A DNA stretch of 64,000 nt from positions 496,001 through 560,000 of the forward strand of contig NZ_JAFEJU010000002.1 in the NCBI RefSeq assembly GCF_018555455.1, read 5' to 3'. Both the position numbers and the translations under genes were made by a program. The notes under the pieces were generated by a model. That model had not been told where the DNA came from. It saw only the letters and a list, made by a program, of their open reading frames with translations, and made no database searches. Shown piece after piece: positions 16,730 through 24,651 of this stretch (within the stretch, counting starts at the first letter, position 1; every line of letters starts with the position of its first letter). The stretch comes from Bifidobacterium colobi. Lineage in GTDB: Bacteria > Actinomycetota > Actinomycetes > Actinomycetales > Bifidobacteriaceae.

Positions 16730-17992
16730 CTACTGATCGGCGGCGTCGGATGCGCGAAACGCGCGAATTCGCGCCACCGCCTCGTGCAATGTCTCCATGC
16801 TGGCCGCGTAGCTGAAGCGAACATGCCGTGAGTCGCCGGGAGCGAACGCTTCGCCTGGTATGCCGGCCACCTGGGCTTGCTGAGCGAGCAGTCGCGCGTA
16901 GTCGTAGCCGGTGCCGTGGAATTCATCCGGTACTTGGACGTATACGTAGAATGCGCCGGATGGTCGGGCCATGTTGTAGCCCAGTGCGCGCAGTTCGCCG
17001 ACCAGATAATCACGGCGGCGTCGATACTCCTGAACCATGCGATCTATGGAAGCGTCCCCCTGCTCATAGGCGACTTGTGCGGCATCCATGGTGAACGTGG
17101 CCGCGGTGGAGACATGGATTTGGTGCACTTTGGCCACTTCGGCCACCAAGGCATGCGGTCCGGCAAGAAATCCAAGACGCCAGCCGGTCATCGCATAGCT
17201 TTTCGACGTGCTGTCCACCACGATGGTGCGTTCGGGGGCGAATTGCGCGATGGATGGCGCAGGATGCGCATCATAGCTGATTTCCGCGTACACTTCGTCG
17301 CTTAAGACGGTCACATCGTAACGGTTCACAACATGGGCCAATGCGCGCAACTGTTCGGCGGAGAGCGTGACCCCAGTGGGATTGTTCGGCGAGTTGATCG
17401 CCAGAACCGTACGCTTTCCTTGCGCCTTAGTTGAACGCAACGCGGATTCCAAAGCCTCAGGCGTAAGCACGAAACCACTATCTGTGGTATCGATGGGTAC
17501 CAGTGTGGCACCGGTGAGCTTGGCCATGCTTGCATACAGGCCGAACGCAGGCGTCGCATACACGAGAGCGGCATCCGGTCCCAGCAGAGCAGTCAATGCA
17601 CTGCTGATCGCCTCGCTCGCTCCCTCGGTGACGATGATGTCCTCGGCTGCATAGACGAGGCCGCGCCGGCGTTGAAGATAGTCGGCGATGGCCTTGCGCA
17701 GTCCGGGTGTGCCGGCGTTCGGCGAATAATGCGTACGATGATGCTTAAGGCTCGCCACAGCGGCTTCGGTGATGAAATCCGGCGTATTGAAATCCGGTTC
17801 GCCCAAGGTGAGCTTCAGAATGCCGGGGATGGCGGAAACCTCACGGTCGAACGCGCGAATCACCGACGTGGTGATATTGCCCAACTGGGGGATCACGGCT
17901 GGTGCAAAATCATCATGATGCTCGGCTGCGGTAGCTGCTTCGGTAGTGATGTTCGATGACTGCTGATTCATGTGCTGTGGCTGATCTTTCAT
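16730..17992 (-). CDS. class I/II aminotransferase (PatA/AspC type)
   Basis: A 420-residue fold-type I PLP aminotransferase. The PLP lysine is residue 264 in DSTSKSYAMTGWRLGF; NSPNNPTG and LTLGEPDFNTPDF are family motifs. It swaps an amino group between an amino acid and a keto acid. The first 25-30 residues are a polar leader without homology, so a later start is possible. Its start overlaps the stop of the upstream dehydrogenase gene by four bases (ATGA), indicating an operon of dehydrogenase, aminotransferase and possibly the D-2-hydroxyacid dehydrogenase. Confidence 0.85.
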   Translation of the reverse strand: MKDQPQHMNQQSSNITTEAATAAEHHDDFAPAVIPQLGNITTSVIRAFDREVSAIPGILKLTLGEPDFNTPDFITEAAVASLKHHRTHYSPNAGTPGLRKAIADYLQRRRGLVYAAEDIIVTEGASEAISSALTALLGPDAALVYATPAFGLYASMAKLTGATLVPIDTTDSGFVLTPEALESALRSTKAQGKRTVLAINSPNNPTGVTLSAEQLRALAHVVNRYDVTVLSDEVYAEISYDAHPAPSIAQFAPERTIVVDSTSKSYAMTGWRLGFLAGPHALVAEVAKVHQIHVSTAATFTMDAAQVAYEQGDASIDRMVQEYRRRRDYLVGELRALGYNMARPSGAFYVYVQVPDEFHGTGYDYARLLAQQAQVAGIPGEAFAPGDSRHVRFSYAASMETLHEAVARIRAFRASDAADQ

Positions 17993-19116
17993 TCGTGATT
18001 GGTGCGACTGCCCAAATTCGCTGATGCGGGATTTGCATCAGCATCGGCAATCCCATCCGGCACTGGTTCGCCTACGCGCTCGCTGATGGTCTGCAATTGC
18101 GCAAACGTAGCCGGATCTATCGCAATTGAATCGATATTGCTGCGAGCTGCGATGCGTTCTTTGTCGCCTGCCACCAGCACCGGATGACCATCAACCGAGG
18201 GCAGCGCGCGCAGTCTGGCGGAAAGTGCGGCGACGCGCTCGCTGATTACAGCGGCCCCGCCGAACGCATCCAAGTCGATGGCGGCGAAACAGTGGCAGAT
18301 ATGCTGGCCATGCATGTCCCAGGAGAGTATGCCGCCGGAAAGGACGCCGGTCAGGATTTCCACAATCAGATTGAGGCCATAGCCCTTGTACCCGGCATTG
18401 AGTTCCCCGGAACCGCCGAGCGGCGTCAGTCCACCGATGCGATGTTCGGCGGTGATTTTGCTCATCATGCGTGCGCTGTCATGCTCGATGGCACCATGCT
18501 CGTCTTCGGCCCAGTCGCCTTCGATGGGTTCGCCGAGTTTGGCCAAGACCTCGATTTTGCCCAACGACACCGTGCTGGTTGCCGCATCGTAGACGAACTG
18601 GTCGCTGCCGTGCCCCACGGCGAAGGCGATGGGATTGCTGCCCAACGCCGGCAATCCGGCATGCGTGGGCACGGCCAAAGGATTGCTGTTGGTGGTGGCC
18701 ACGCCGATGAAGCCTTGGTCGGCGGCTATGCGCGCCCAGAATCCCGCGGTGCCGAAATGATTGGAATCACGAACCGAAACGATGCCGATGCCATGCTCGC
18801 GTGCTTTGCGCATGGCCAGTTCCATGGCATCACGGGAGATGAGTTGCCCCATGCCGCTATGCCCGTCCAATACGGCGCAGGCCTTGCAATCGCTCACCAC
18901 ACTGATGCGGGCCTTCGGATCAATCATGCCGTGGCGCAGCTTGTGATCGTACATGGCCATGCGCTGCACGCCATGGGAGGCGATGCCATGGCGGTCGGCG
19001 TCAATCAGCGTTTCGGCGATGAATGCCGCATCCGACGCGGAGAATCCGCGATGTTCGAAGACGGAGGAAAGAAACGTCTGTAACGCTTCCGTTCGGACCC
19101 GAACATAATGCGACAT
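17989..19116 (-). CDS. malate/L-lactate dehydrogenase-family oxidoreductase (Ldh_2)
   Basis: About 375 residues of the Ldh_2 (YlbC/AllD/MdhII) family of NAD(P)-dependent 2-hydroxyacid dehydrogenases, unrelated to the classical Rossmann type. Motifs are ADRHGIASHGVQRM, VRDSNHFGTAGFWA, TNSNPLAVP and NAGYKGYGL. The start at 19116 has GGGGAGA at a good distance; an alternative start is 19143. The family acts on malate, lactate, ureidoglycolate, sulfolactate and similar acids. It is first in an operon with the aminotransferase and divergent from the amino-acid importer carrying site D. Confidence 0.85.
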   Translation of the reverse strand: MSHYVRVRTEALQTFLSSVFEHRGFSASDAAFIAETLIDADRHGIASHGVQRMAMYDHKLRHGMIDPKARISVVSDCKACAVLDGHSGMGQLISRDAMELAMRKAREHGIGIVSVRDSNHFGTAGFWARIAADQGFIGVATTNSNPLAVPTHAGLPALGSNPIAFAVGHGSDQFVYDAATSTVSLGKIEVLAKLGEPIEGDWAEDEHGAIEHDSARMMSKITAEHRIGGLTPLGGSGELNAGYKGYGLNLIVEILTGVLSGGILSWDMHGQHICHCFAAIDLDAFGGAAVISERVAALSARLRALPSVDGHPVLVAGDKERIAARSNIDSIAIDPATFAQLQTISERVGEPVPDGIADADANPASANLGSRTNHE

Positions 19117-19502
19117 CACGATGTATCTCCCCAAACCTTGCATACCGCGGCAACGGCTGGTGCCGGCGGCTCGTCGTACTGGTCATGAACCTAGCACGGC
19201 TCGGCGGTGGATTACGGGGCGTGGCAATCGGGAAATCCGATAACCGGTTAGAAGTCGGCTGGATTATCGCAAGAATTGCCGGTCTCGTCACGGCAATATC
19301 GCTACAAGCGGAGGCCGTGGTGTGCGCGCGTACCATAAATAAAGCCTCGAAAGGCGCTGATTGCGCCGCATTGCGCGGGATGCGATAGCCGCTTATAGGT
19401 AAACCGTATAACCACGCCACCACGCCAGCGGACAGGCGTGGTTATAGTAAGTCAGATAGTGAGGTGAACTGAGCCTTACGAAAAGAGTACGAGAGGACGC
19501 CA
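19117..19502. other. 386-bp divergent intergenic region
   Basis: It separates the Ldh_2 operon from the amino-acid ABC importer. It contains the operator-like site D (19385-19413) and a perfect 12-bp inverted repeat TATAACCACGCC / GGCGTGGTTATA at 19407-19418 and 19435-19446. No gene was accepted in it. Confidence 0.6.
19385..19413 (+). promoter_or_regulatory. putative sulfur-regulon operator, site D
   Basis: The site reads ATAGCCGCTTATAGGT then AAACCGTATAACC, aligning gap-free with site A across 29 bp and continuing into CACGCC as site A does. It ends 90 bp before the ABC ATPase start. It overlaps the left arm of a dyad with arms TATAACCACGCC / GGCGTGGTTATA, possibly a second half-site. Confidence 0.6.
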
Positions 19503-20264
19503 ATGATTCAGATCAGGGGAGTAAGCAAAAGCTTTGCAGGCACCAAAGTGCTTGACAGGCTTGACCTTGATATCCCGAGAAAAAACGTGGTCACGGTCAT
19601 TGGTCCTTCCGGTTCGGGTAAATCCACGTTGCTGCGCATTCTGGATTTCCTTGAGCACGCCGATGCCGGTACGGTTGATTTTGGCGATGGTGCCGTGGAT
19701 TTGACCACCACCAAGGCCGCCGAGATTCGCAAGGTTCGTTCCAAAATCGGATTCGTATTCCAAAACTACAATCTGTTCCTGAACAAGACCGCGTTGCAGA
19801 ACGTTGCGGAACCCCTGATTTATGCCAAGGGAATCAAGCCCGGCGAAGCGCGAACGATTGCCGCTGAACAGCTTGATCGCGTGGGTCTTGCCGATTTTCA
19901 GGATCGTTACCCCAGCACGTTGTCCGGCGGCCAGCAGCAGCGTGTGGGCATCGCCCGCGCAGTGGCTCAGAATCCGGAACTGTTGGTGCTTGACGAGCCC
20001 ACTTCCGCATTGGATCCGGAAATGGTCAACGGTGTGCTGGAAGTCATCAAGCAGCTCGGCAAGGAAGGCATGACCATGCTGATGGTCACCCATGAGATGC
20101 GTTTCGCTTACGAGGCGTCGAATCATGTGGTGTTCATCGAAGGCGGCCACGTAATCGAACAAGGCGATCCCAAGCAGATCTTCGAGCATCCGCGCGAGCA
20201 GCGCACCGCGGAGTTCCTGTCGTCTACCAACAACGTACTGATGATTCCCGCAGCGCAGTCCTGA
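19503..20264 (+). CDS. polar amino-acid ABC transporter ATP-binding protein
   Basis: A 253-residue GlnQ/TcyN-type ATPase. Walker A is GPSGSGKST, the Q-loop VFQNYNLFLNKTALQNV, the signature LSGGQQQRVGIARAV, Walker B LLVLDEPTSALDPE and the switch region MVTHEMRFAYEASNHV. It is the first gene of an operon with a binding protein, permease, redoxin and M20 amidohydrolase. The gene order ATPase-SBP-permease and the downstream redoxin and amidohydrolase recall cystine/S-alkylcysteine import loci of Firmicutes (ytm type). Confidence 0.9.
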   Translation: MIQIRGVSKSFAGTKVLDRLDLDIPRKNVVTVIGPSGSGKSTLLRILDFLEHADAGTVDFGDGAVDLTTTKAAEIRKVRSKIGFVFQNYNLFLNKTALQNVAEPLIYAKGIKPGEARTIAAEQLDRVGLADFQDRYPSTLSGGQQQRVGIARAVAQNPELLVLDEPTSALDPEMVNGVLEVIKQLGKEGMTMLMVTHEMRFAYEASNHVVFIEGGHVIEQGDPKQIFEHPREQRTAEFLSSTNNVLMIPAAQS

Positions 20265-20333
20265 TCTCAGGTACGCATGCGACTGTTCCATTATCAACTG
20301 TGACACTATCAATACAAGAGAGAGGATTTTGAT

Positions 20334-21167
20334 ATGTCCAAGAATCACGTTATTCGCAAGGCCGTGGCCCTGCTGTCCGGTGTGGCAGTGCTGTTCTCCC
20401 TGGCCGCATGCGGTTCCGCATCCGCCGGCGATTCCGGCTCCGGTTCCGAGTCTTCCAGCGCACTGGAACAGGTCAAGAAGGCCGGCAAGATCGTGTTCGC
20501 CACCGAGGGTACCTATGCTCCGTTCAGCTACCACGATTCCAAGACCAACGAACTGACCGGCTACGACGTTGAAGTGGCCACCGCCATCGCCAAGGAGATC
20601 GGCGTCAAGGCCGAGTTCGCCGAGGGCAGCTTCGACTCCCTGCTCGCCGGCGTGGATGCCAAGAAGTACGATACGGTAGCCGACCAGATTTCCGCCACCG
20701 ACGAGCGCAAGGCCAAGTACGATTTCTCCGATCCGTACACCTACTCCTACGGCGTGGTCATCACTACCAAGGAGAACCCGAAGGGTGTCAAGTCCTTCGA
20801 CGATGTCAAGGGCCTGAACGCCGCCGAAACCGGCACCTCCAACTGGAACAAGACCGCTCAGGAGAAGGGTGCCACCATCGTGCAGGTCAACGACTTCGGC
20901 CAGGCCGTTGACGCACTGACCACCGGTCGTGCCGACGTGACCCTGAACGACGGTCTCGCCGCCCTCGACTACCTGAAGCAGAAGCCGGACGCGGACATCA
21001 AGATCGCCGCCAAGTCCGAGAAGACCCCGGCCGCCTACCTGCCGTTCCGCAAGGGCAGCGACGATCTGGTCAAGGAAGTCAACAAGGCCATCGCCACCCT
21101 GCAGAAGGACGGTACCCTGACCAAGATCTCCGAGAAGTACTTCGGCGAGGACTTCTCCCAGAAGTGA
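20334..21167 (+). CDS. polar amino-acid ABC transporter substrate-binding lipoprotein
   Basis: A 277-residue lipoprotein: signal peptide with lipobox SLAACGS, Ser/Gly linker, then a SBP_bac_3 domain (GKIVFATEGTYAPFSYHD, LTGYDVEVATAIAKEIG, ISATDERKAKYDFSDPYTYS). The GTSNWNKTAQEKGA stretch is the inter-lobe region. The family binds polar amino acids; the context of site D and a redoxin points to cystine or another sulfur amino acid (inference). GAGAGGA precedes the ATG. Confidence 0.88.
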   Translation: MSKNHVIRKAVALLSGVAVLFSLAACGSASAGDSGSGSESSSALEQVKKAGKIVFATEGTYAPFSYHDSKTNELTGYDVEVATAIAKEIGVKAEFAEGSFDSLLAGVDAKKYDTVADQISATDERKAKYDFSDPYTYSYGVVITTKENPKGVKSFDDVKGLNAAETGTSNWNKTAQEKGATIVQVNDFGQAVDALTTGRADVTLNDGLAALDYLKQKPDADIKIAAKSEKTPAAYLPFRKGSDDLVKEVNKAIATLQKDGTLTKISEKYFGEDFSQK

Positions 21168-21197
21168 TCGCTTCAAGGCTAAGCTAGCCTCAACAAT

Positions 21198-21222
21198 GAC
21201 TCCCCTCACACCGAGGGGAGTC
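21198..21222 (+). terminator. intercistronic hairpin (attenuator)
   Basis: Arms GACTCCCCTC and GAGGGGAGTC with a five-base loop between the binding-protein and permease genes. It is followed by GATGCTGTTT rather than a clean U-run, so partial termination favouring the binding protein is likely. Confidence 0.55.
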
Positions 21223-21254
21223 GATGCTGTTTATCACACAACAAAGGAAGACCA

Positions 21255-21917
21255 ATGGATGCACGAGTATGGGGAATCATTGTAGATTCCTTTACCAAGC
21301 TACTGATTCCCGGTATTACCGTGACCATTCCGCTGACGTTGATTTCCTTCGCCATTGGTTTGGTATTGGCCATCGTCGTGGCACTGGTTCGCGTGGCCAA
21401 GGTGCCGGTGGCTTCGCAGATCGCATGGTTCTATGTGTGGGTGTTCCGTGGCACGCCGCTGCTGGTGCAGCTGTTCGTCATCTTCTTCGGCCTGCCATCG
21501 GTGGGCATTACGATTCCGGCGTTGCCATCCGCGGTGATTGCATTCTCGCTGAATGTGGGTGCCTATGCTTCGGAAACCCTGCGCGGTGCGATTCTCGCCG
21601 TGCCGAAAGGCCAGTTGGAAGCCGGCCTGTCCGCGAACATGCCATACGTGACGATTATGCGGCGCATTATTCTGCCGCAGTCGTTCCGCTCGGCCTTCCC
21701 GGCCTTGTTCAATTCATTCATCGCTCTGGTGAAGGACACCTCGCTGGCGGCCAACATCACCGTGGTGGAGATGTTCATGTCCGCGCAACGTATCGTGGCC
21801 ATCTACTATGAGCCGCTCGTGCTGTACATCGAAGTGGGTCTCATCTATCTGCTGTTCTGCACGGTACTGGGATGGCTGCAGGATTACTGCGAGAAGAAGC
21901 TCAACGAACACTTCTGA
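21255..21917 (+). CDS. polar amino-acid ABC transporter permease
   Basis: A 220-residue HisM/GlnP-type permease with about five membrane helices. The motif EAGLSANMPYVTIMRRIILPQSFRSAFPAL is the ATPase-contacting EAA loop, and VWVFRGTPLLVQLF is the family signature. With only one permease gene, the transporter would use a homodimer. AAGGAAGACC precedes the start. The redoxin gene follows after 56 bp. Confidence 0.9.
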   Translation: MDARVWGIIVDSFTKLLIPGITVTIPLTLISFAIGLVLAIVVALVRVAKVPVASQIAWFYVWVFRGTPLLVQLFVIFFGLPSVGITIPALPSAVIAFSLNVGAYASETLRGAILAVPKGQLEAGLSANMPYVTIMRRIILPQSFRSAFPALFNSFIALVKDTSLAANITVVEMFMSAQRIVAIYYEPLVLYIEVGLIYLLFCTVLGWLQDYCEKKLNEHF

Positions 21918-21973
21918 TGTCTTCCGTTGTTCTCATGTATCTGTGATTTTTTTGATGAAAAGGAGATAGCGAT

Positions 21974-22222
21974 ATGGCTATTGACGTGTATGGTGCAAGC
22001 TGGTGCGGCGATTGCCACCGTGCCAAGGCGGCGTTGAACGATCTGAATGCTCCGTTCACCTGGCATGACATCGAAACCGAGGAAGGCGCGGCCGACAAGG
22101 CTGAGACCATCAGCGGTCAGAAGCACATCCCGGTGGTCGTCTACTCCGACGGCGCCTTCCAGGTGGAGCCTTCCGCCTTGGACATCAAGCACAAGCTTGA
22201 AGAACTCGGCGAGCTCAAGTAG
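21974..22222 (+). CDS. glutaredoxin/mycoredoxin-like protein, CGDC active site
   Basis: An 82-residue thioredoxin-fold redoxin (DVYGASWCGDCHRAKAAL; redox cysteines 11 and 14; cis-Pro loop HIPVVVYSDG). Size and motif fit mycoredoxin, NrdH-like or YtnI-like proteins, which reduce mixed disulfides. Placement directly after an amino-acid importer suggests reduction of imported cystine or of a mixed disulfide. AAAAGGAGATAGCG precedes the ATG. Confidence 0.82.
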   Translation: MAIDVYGASWCGDCHRAKAALNDLNAPFTWHDIETEEGAADKAETISGQKHIPVVVYSDGAFQVEPSALDIKHKLEELGELK

Positions 22223-22239
22223 CCCGCTTCCCGCATGGT

Positions 22240-22260
22240 TCGGCTCCCGATAAGGGAGCC
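22240..22260 (+). terminator. hairpin between redoxin and amidohydrolase
   Basis: Arms CGGCTCCC and GGGAGCCG with a five-base loop, followed by TTCGCAT. It is a weak terminator at best and probably allows read-through. Confidence 0.45.
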
Positions 22261-22317
22261 GTTCGCATATCTGGACCTCAGTCATGACACCAATACGAGA
22301 AGGGAAGTGAATCAATC

Positions 22318-23508
22318 ATGACCGACACCACAGCGACTGCATTGCAGCAGCAATTGGCAGCCTACTACACCTGGTTCCACCAGCATCCGGAGCCTGCATA
22401 CCAGGAATTCGAAACCACCGTGCACATCAGGCAGATTCTTGACGAACAGGGCATCGCAGTACTGGATTCGGGCTTGCCAACCGGCGCCATCGCCAGTATC
22501 AAAGGAACCGCAGGACCCACTGCTTCCGGTGCCGGGCATGTGGTGGCGATTCGCGGTGATATCGACGCGCTGCCAATCACGGAAGACACGGGGGTGACGC
22601 ATCCCTCGCTGAATGTCGGGTACCTGCATGGCTGCGGTCATGACTATAACCTCACCGTGGCATTGGGCGCGGCCATCATCCTGAACCAGCGGCGTGCGGA
22701 CTTCGCCGGAGAAGTCAAAGTCATTTTCCAGCCGGCCGAGGAGGTCGCCGCCACCAAAGAGACGCCGACCGGGGCGGTGAGCGTACTCAACACCGGAGCG
22801 TTGGACGATGTCGAGGCGTTCTTCGGCACCCACGACACCAATCTGGGCGAGCCCGGCAGCGCGTTGATCTCAGCCGGGCCAGACAGCGGCGCCGTCGATA
22901 AATTCCGCATCACCATACACGGGCGCGGCACTCACGCCGCACGGCCACAAGGTGGCGCGAATCCCATTCGCGTGGCGGCGGCCATCATTGAGGGCATCCA
23001 GTCGATTGCCGGGCAGGACGTTGACCCGGTGCATCCGCGCGTGGTGACCGTAACCAATATCGAAGCGGGCAATACGTGGAATGTGGTGCCGGATACCGCG
23101 TTCCTGCAAGGTACCGCGCGCACCGCGTATCCCGAAGATCGCACGGTGATTAAGACCCGCGTCGAGGCGTTGGTGCAGGGGATTTCCACCGCGTTCGGTG
23201 TGAACAGTGATTTCGCATGGGAATACGGTTCTCCATCCGTGGTCAATGATGCCGACTGGGCGCAATTGGCCGCCGATATTGCTCAGGAGCTTGGTTTCGA
23301 GGTGCAGCCTTCCGCACCGTCGCTCGGTGGTGAGGATTTCTCGTATTATCTTGCTCAAGCGCCCGGCGCCTTTATTCATTTGGGTGTTGGCAATGCGGAT
23401 CGGCCAATGCACGGGCCCACGTTCTTCGCCAACACCGATGCCATTGCCGAGGGTGCGGATCTGCTGGCCACATTGGCTGAGCGTGCGCTTCATCGATTGG
23501 ATGCATGA
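22318..23508 (+). CDS. M20D amidohydrolase (HipO/N-acyl-amino-acid hydrolase type)
   Basis: A 396-residue M20 peptidase of the hippurate-hydrolase/aminoacylase group. Metal-site motifs are IRGDIDALPI, HGCGHDYN, FQPAEEVA and SLGGEDFSYYLAQAPGAF. It hydrolyses N-acylated amino acids. In the Firmicute ytm-type sulfur loci a protein of this family deacylates N-acetyl S-substituted cysteine. The same role here is inference from context, and no flavin monooxygenase partner is present. It is the last gene of the operon; the ATG is preceded by AGAAGGGAAGTG. Confidence 0.82.
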   Translation: MTDTTATALQQQLAAYYTWFHQHPEPAYQEFETTVHIRQILDEQGIAVLDSGLPTGAIASIKGTAGPTASGAGHVVAIRGDIDALPITEDTGVTHPSLNVGYLHGCGHDYNLTVALGAAIILNQRRADFAGEVKVIFQPAEEVAATKETPTGAVSVLNTGALDDVEAFFGTHDTNLGEPGSALISAGPDSGAVDKFRITIHGRGTHAARPQGGANPIRVAAAIIEGIQSIAGQDVDPVHPRVVTVTNIEAGNTWNVVPDTAFLQGTARTAYPEDRTVIKTRVEALVQGISTAFGVNSDFAWEYGSPSVVNDADWAQLAADIAQELGFEVQPSAPSLGGEDFSYYLAQAPGAFIHLGVGNADRPMHGPTFFANTDAIAEGADLLATLAERALHRLDA

Positions 23509-23647
23509 ACGCAGCATGAACTTTCCGCCCATCATGCCGTGAAACGCATGCGAGGTCTATCGGTTCCCCGCCTTGCACTGGTAGCATGGGACTTGTTGGG
23601 TTGCGGCATATCGTCATGCCGCGCTTGGCCCTGTGAAAGGGGGCTTT

Positions 23648-24565
23648 ATGACCATCGCAGCCATGTTGGGAGGAACCATGCTGTTGCTGCTTATCCTGCT
23701 GGTTATTATCATTCTGCTGCTGTTCGCCGCAATCTATGTGGTGCCGCAACAGCAGGCGTACATCATCGAACGATTTGGTAAGTTCCTGCGTGTACAGTTC
23801 GCCGGCATTCATGTGCGTATTCCGTTCGTCGACCGCATCGCCATGAAGACGAACATGCGCGTGAACCAGTTGAACGTGCAACTGGAAACCAAGACGTTGG
23901 ATAACGTGTTCGTGACCGTGGTGGCATCCACCCAGTTCCGTGTGAATCCGAACGACGTTGCCACCGCCTACTACGAGCTGCGCGATCCGGCCGGCCAGCT
24001 GAGGAGCTACATGGAGGATGCGTTGCGTTCCGCCATCCCGGCCCTGAGCTTGGATGACGCGTTCGCCCGCAAGGACGATGTGGCCTTCGACGTGCAGAAA
24101 ACCGTGGGCAATGAGATGAGCCGCTTCGGTTTCACTGTGGTCAAGACGCTGATCACCGCCATTGATCCGAGCCCGCAGGTCAAGAACGCCATGGATTCCA
24201 TCAACGCCGCACAGCGTGAGAAGGAAGCCACCCGCCAGCGTGCGGAAGCCCAGCGTATTCAGATTGAGACGCAGGCTGCCGCCGATGCCGAGAAGACTCG
24301 TCTTCAGGGTGAAGGCCAGGCCAACTACCGCCGTGAGATCGCCAACGGTATTGTCGACCAGATCAAGAGTCTGCAGGCCGTGGGCATGAACATCAACGAC
24401 GTGAACAATGTGGTGCTGTTCAACCAGTACCTCGACGTGATGCGTTCGCTGTCCGAATCCGGCAACGCCAAGACCGTGGTACTGCCGGCTTCCACGCCTG
24501 GCGGTTATCAGGATCTGTACGAGCAGGTCACCAAGGCCATGCTCACTGCTTCGGAAACCAAGTAA
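23648..24565 (+). CDS. SPFH/band 7 membrane protein (stomatin-like)
   Basis: About 305 residues. An N-terminal membrane anchor (TMLLLLILLVIIILLLFAAIYVV) is followed by a SPFH domain (IIERFGKFLRV..GIHVRIPFVDRIAMKTNMR, VFVTVVASTQFRVNP, YYELRDPAGQLRSYMEDALR) and a helical EA-rich region (REKEATRQRAEAQRIQIE). Family members assemble into membrane scaffolds and often regulate membrane proteases. The start at 23648 has GAAAGGGGG upstream; the in-frame GTG at 23633 is less likely. No NfeD partner gene is adjacent. Confidence 0.85.
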   Translation: MTIAAMLGGTMLLLLILLVIIILLLFAAIYVVPQQQAYIIERFGKFLRVQFAGIHVRIPFVDRIAMKTNMRVNQLNVQLETKTLDNVFVTVVASTQFRVNPNDVATAYYELRDPAGQLRSYMEDALRSAIPALSLDDAFARKDDVAFDVQKTVGNEMSRFGFTVVKTLITAIDPSPQVKNAMDSINAAQREKEATRQRAEAQRIQIETQAAADAEKTRLQGEGQANYRREIANGIVDQIKSLQAVGMNINDVNNVVLFNQYLDVMRSLSESGNAKTVVLPASTPGGYQDLYEQVTKAMLTASETK

Positions 24566-24592
24566 CCTGTTAACCCCACCACCCCTCCGTTG

Positions 24593-24633
24593 ACTGACGG
24601 TTTTATAACAAAAAACGTTATAAAACCGTCAGT
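24593..24633. terminator. bidirectional terminator
   Basis: A perfect 17-bp stem ACTGACGGTTTTATAAC / GTTATAAAACCGTCAGT with a seven-base A-rich loop. It separates the convergent SPFH and patatin genes. Confidence 0.75.
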
Positions 24634-24651
24634 GAGCGGGGGTGCAGCTGA

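Noticed and set aside
19476-21209. Long minus-strand open frame (577 codons) over the amino-acid ABC operon
   Set aside because: It lies wholly opposite a clear ATPase and binding-protein pair, lacks a ribosome site and recognisable domains, and has the composition expected of an antisense frame in high-GC DNA.
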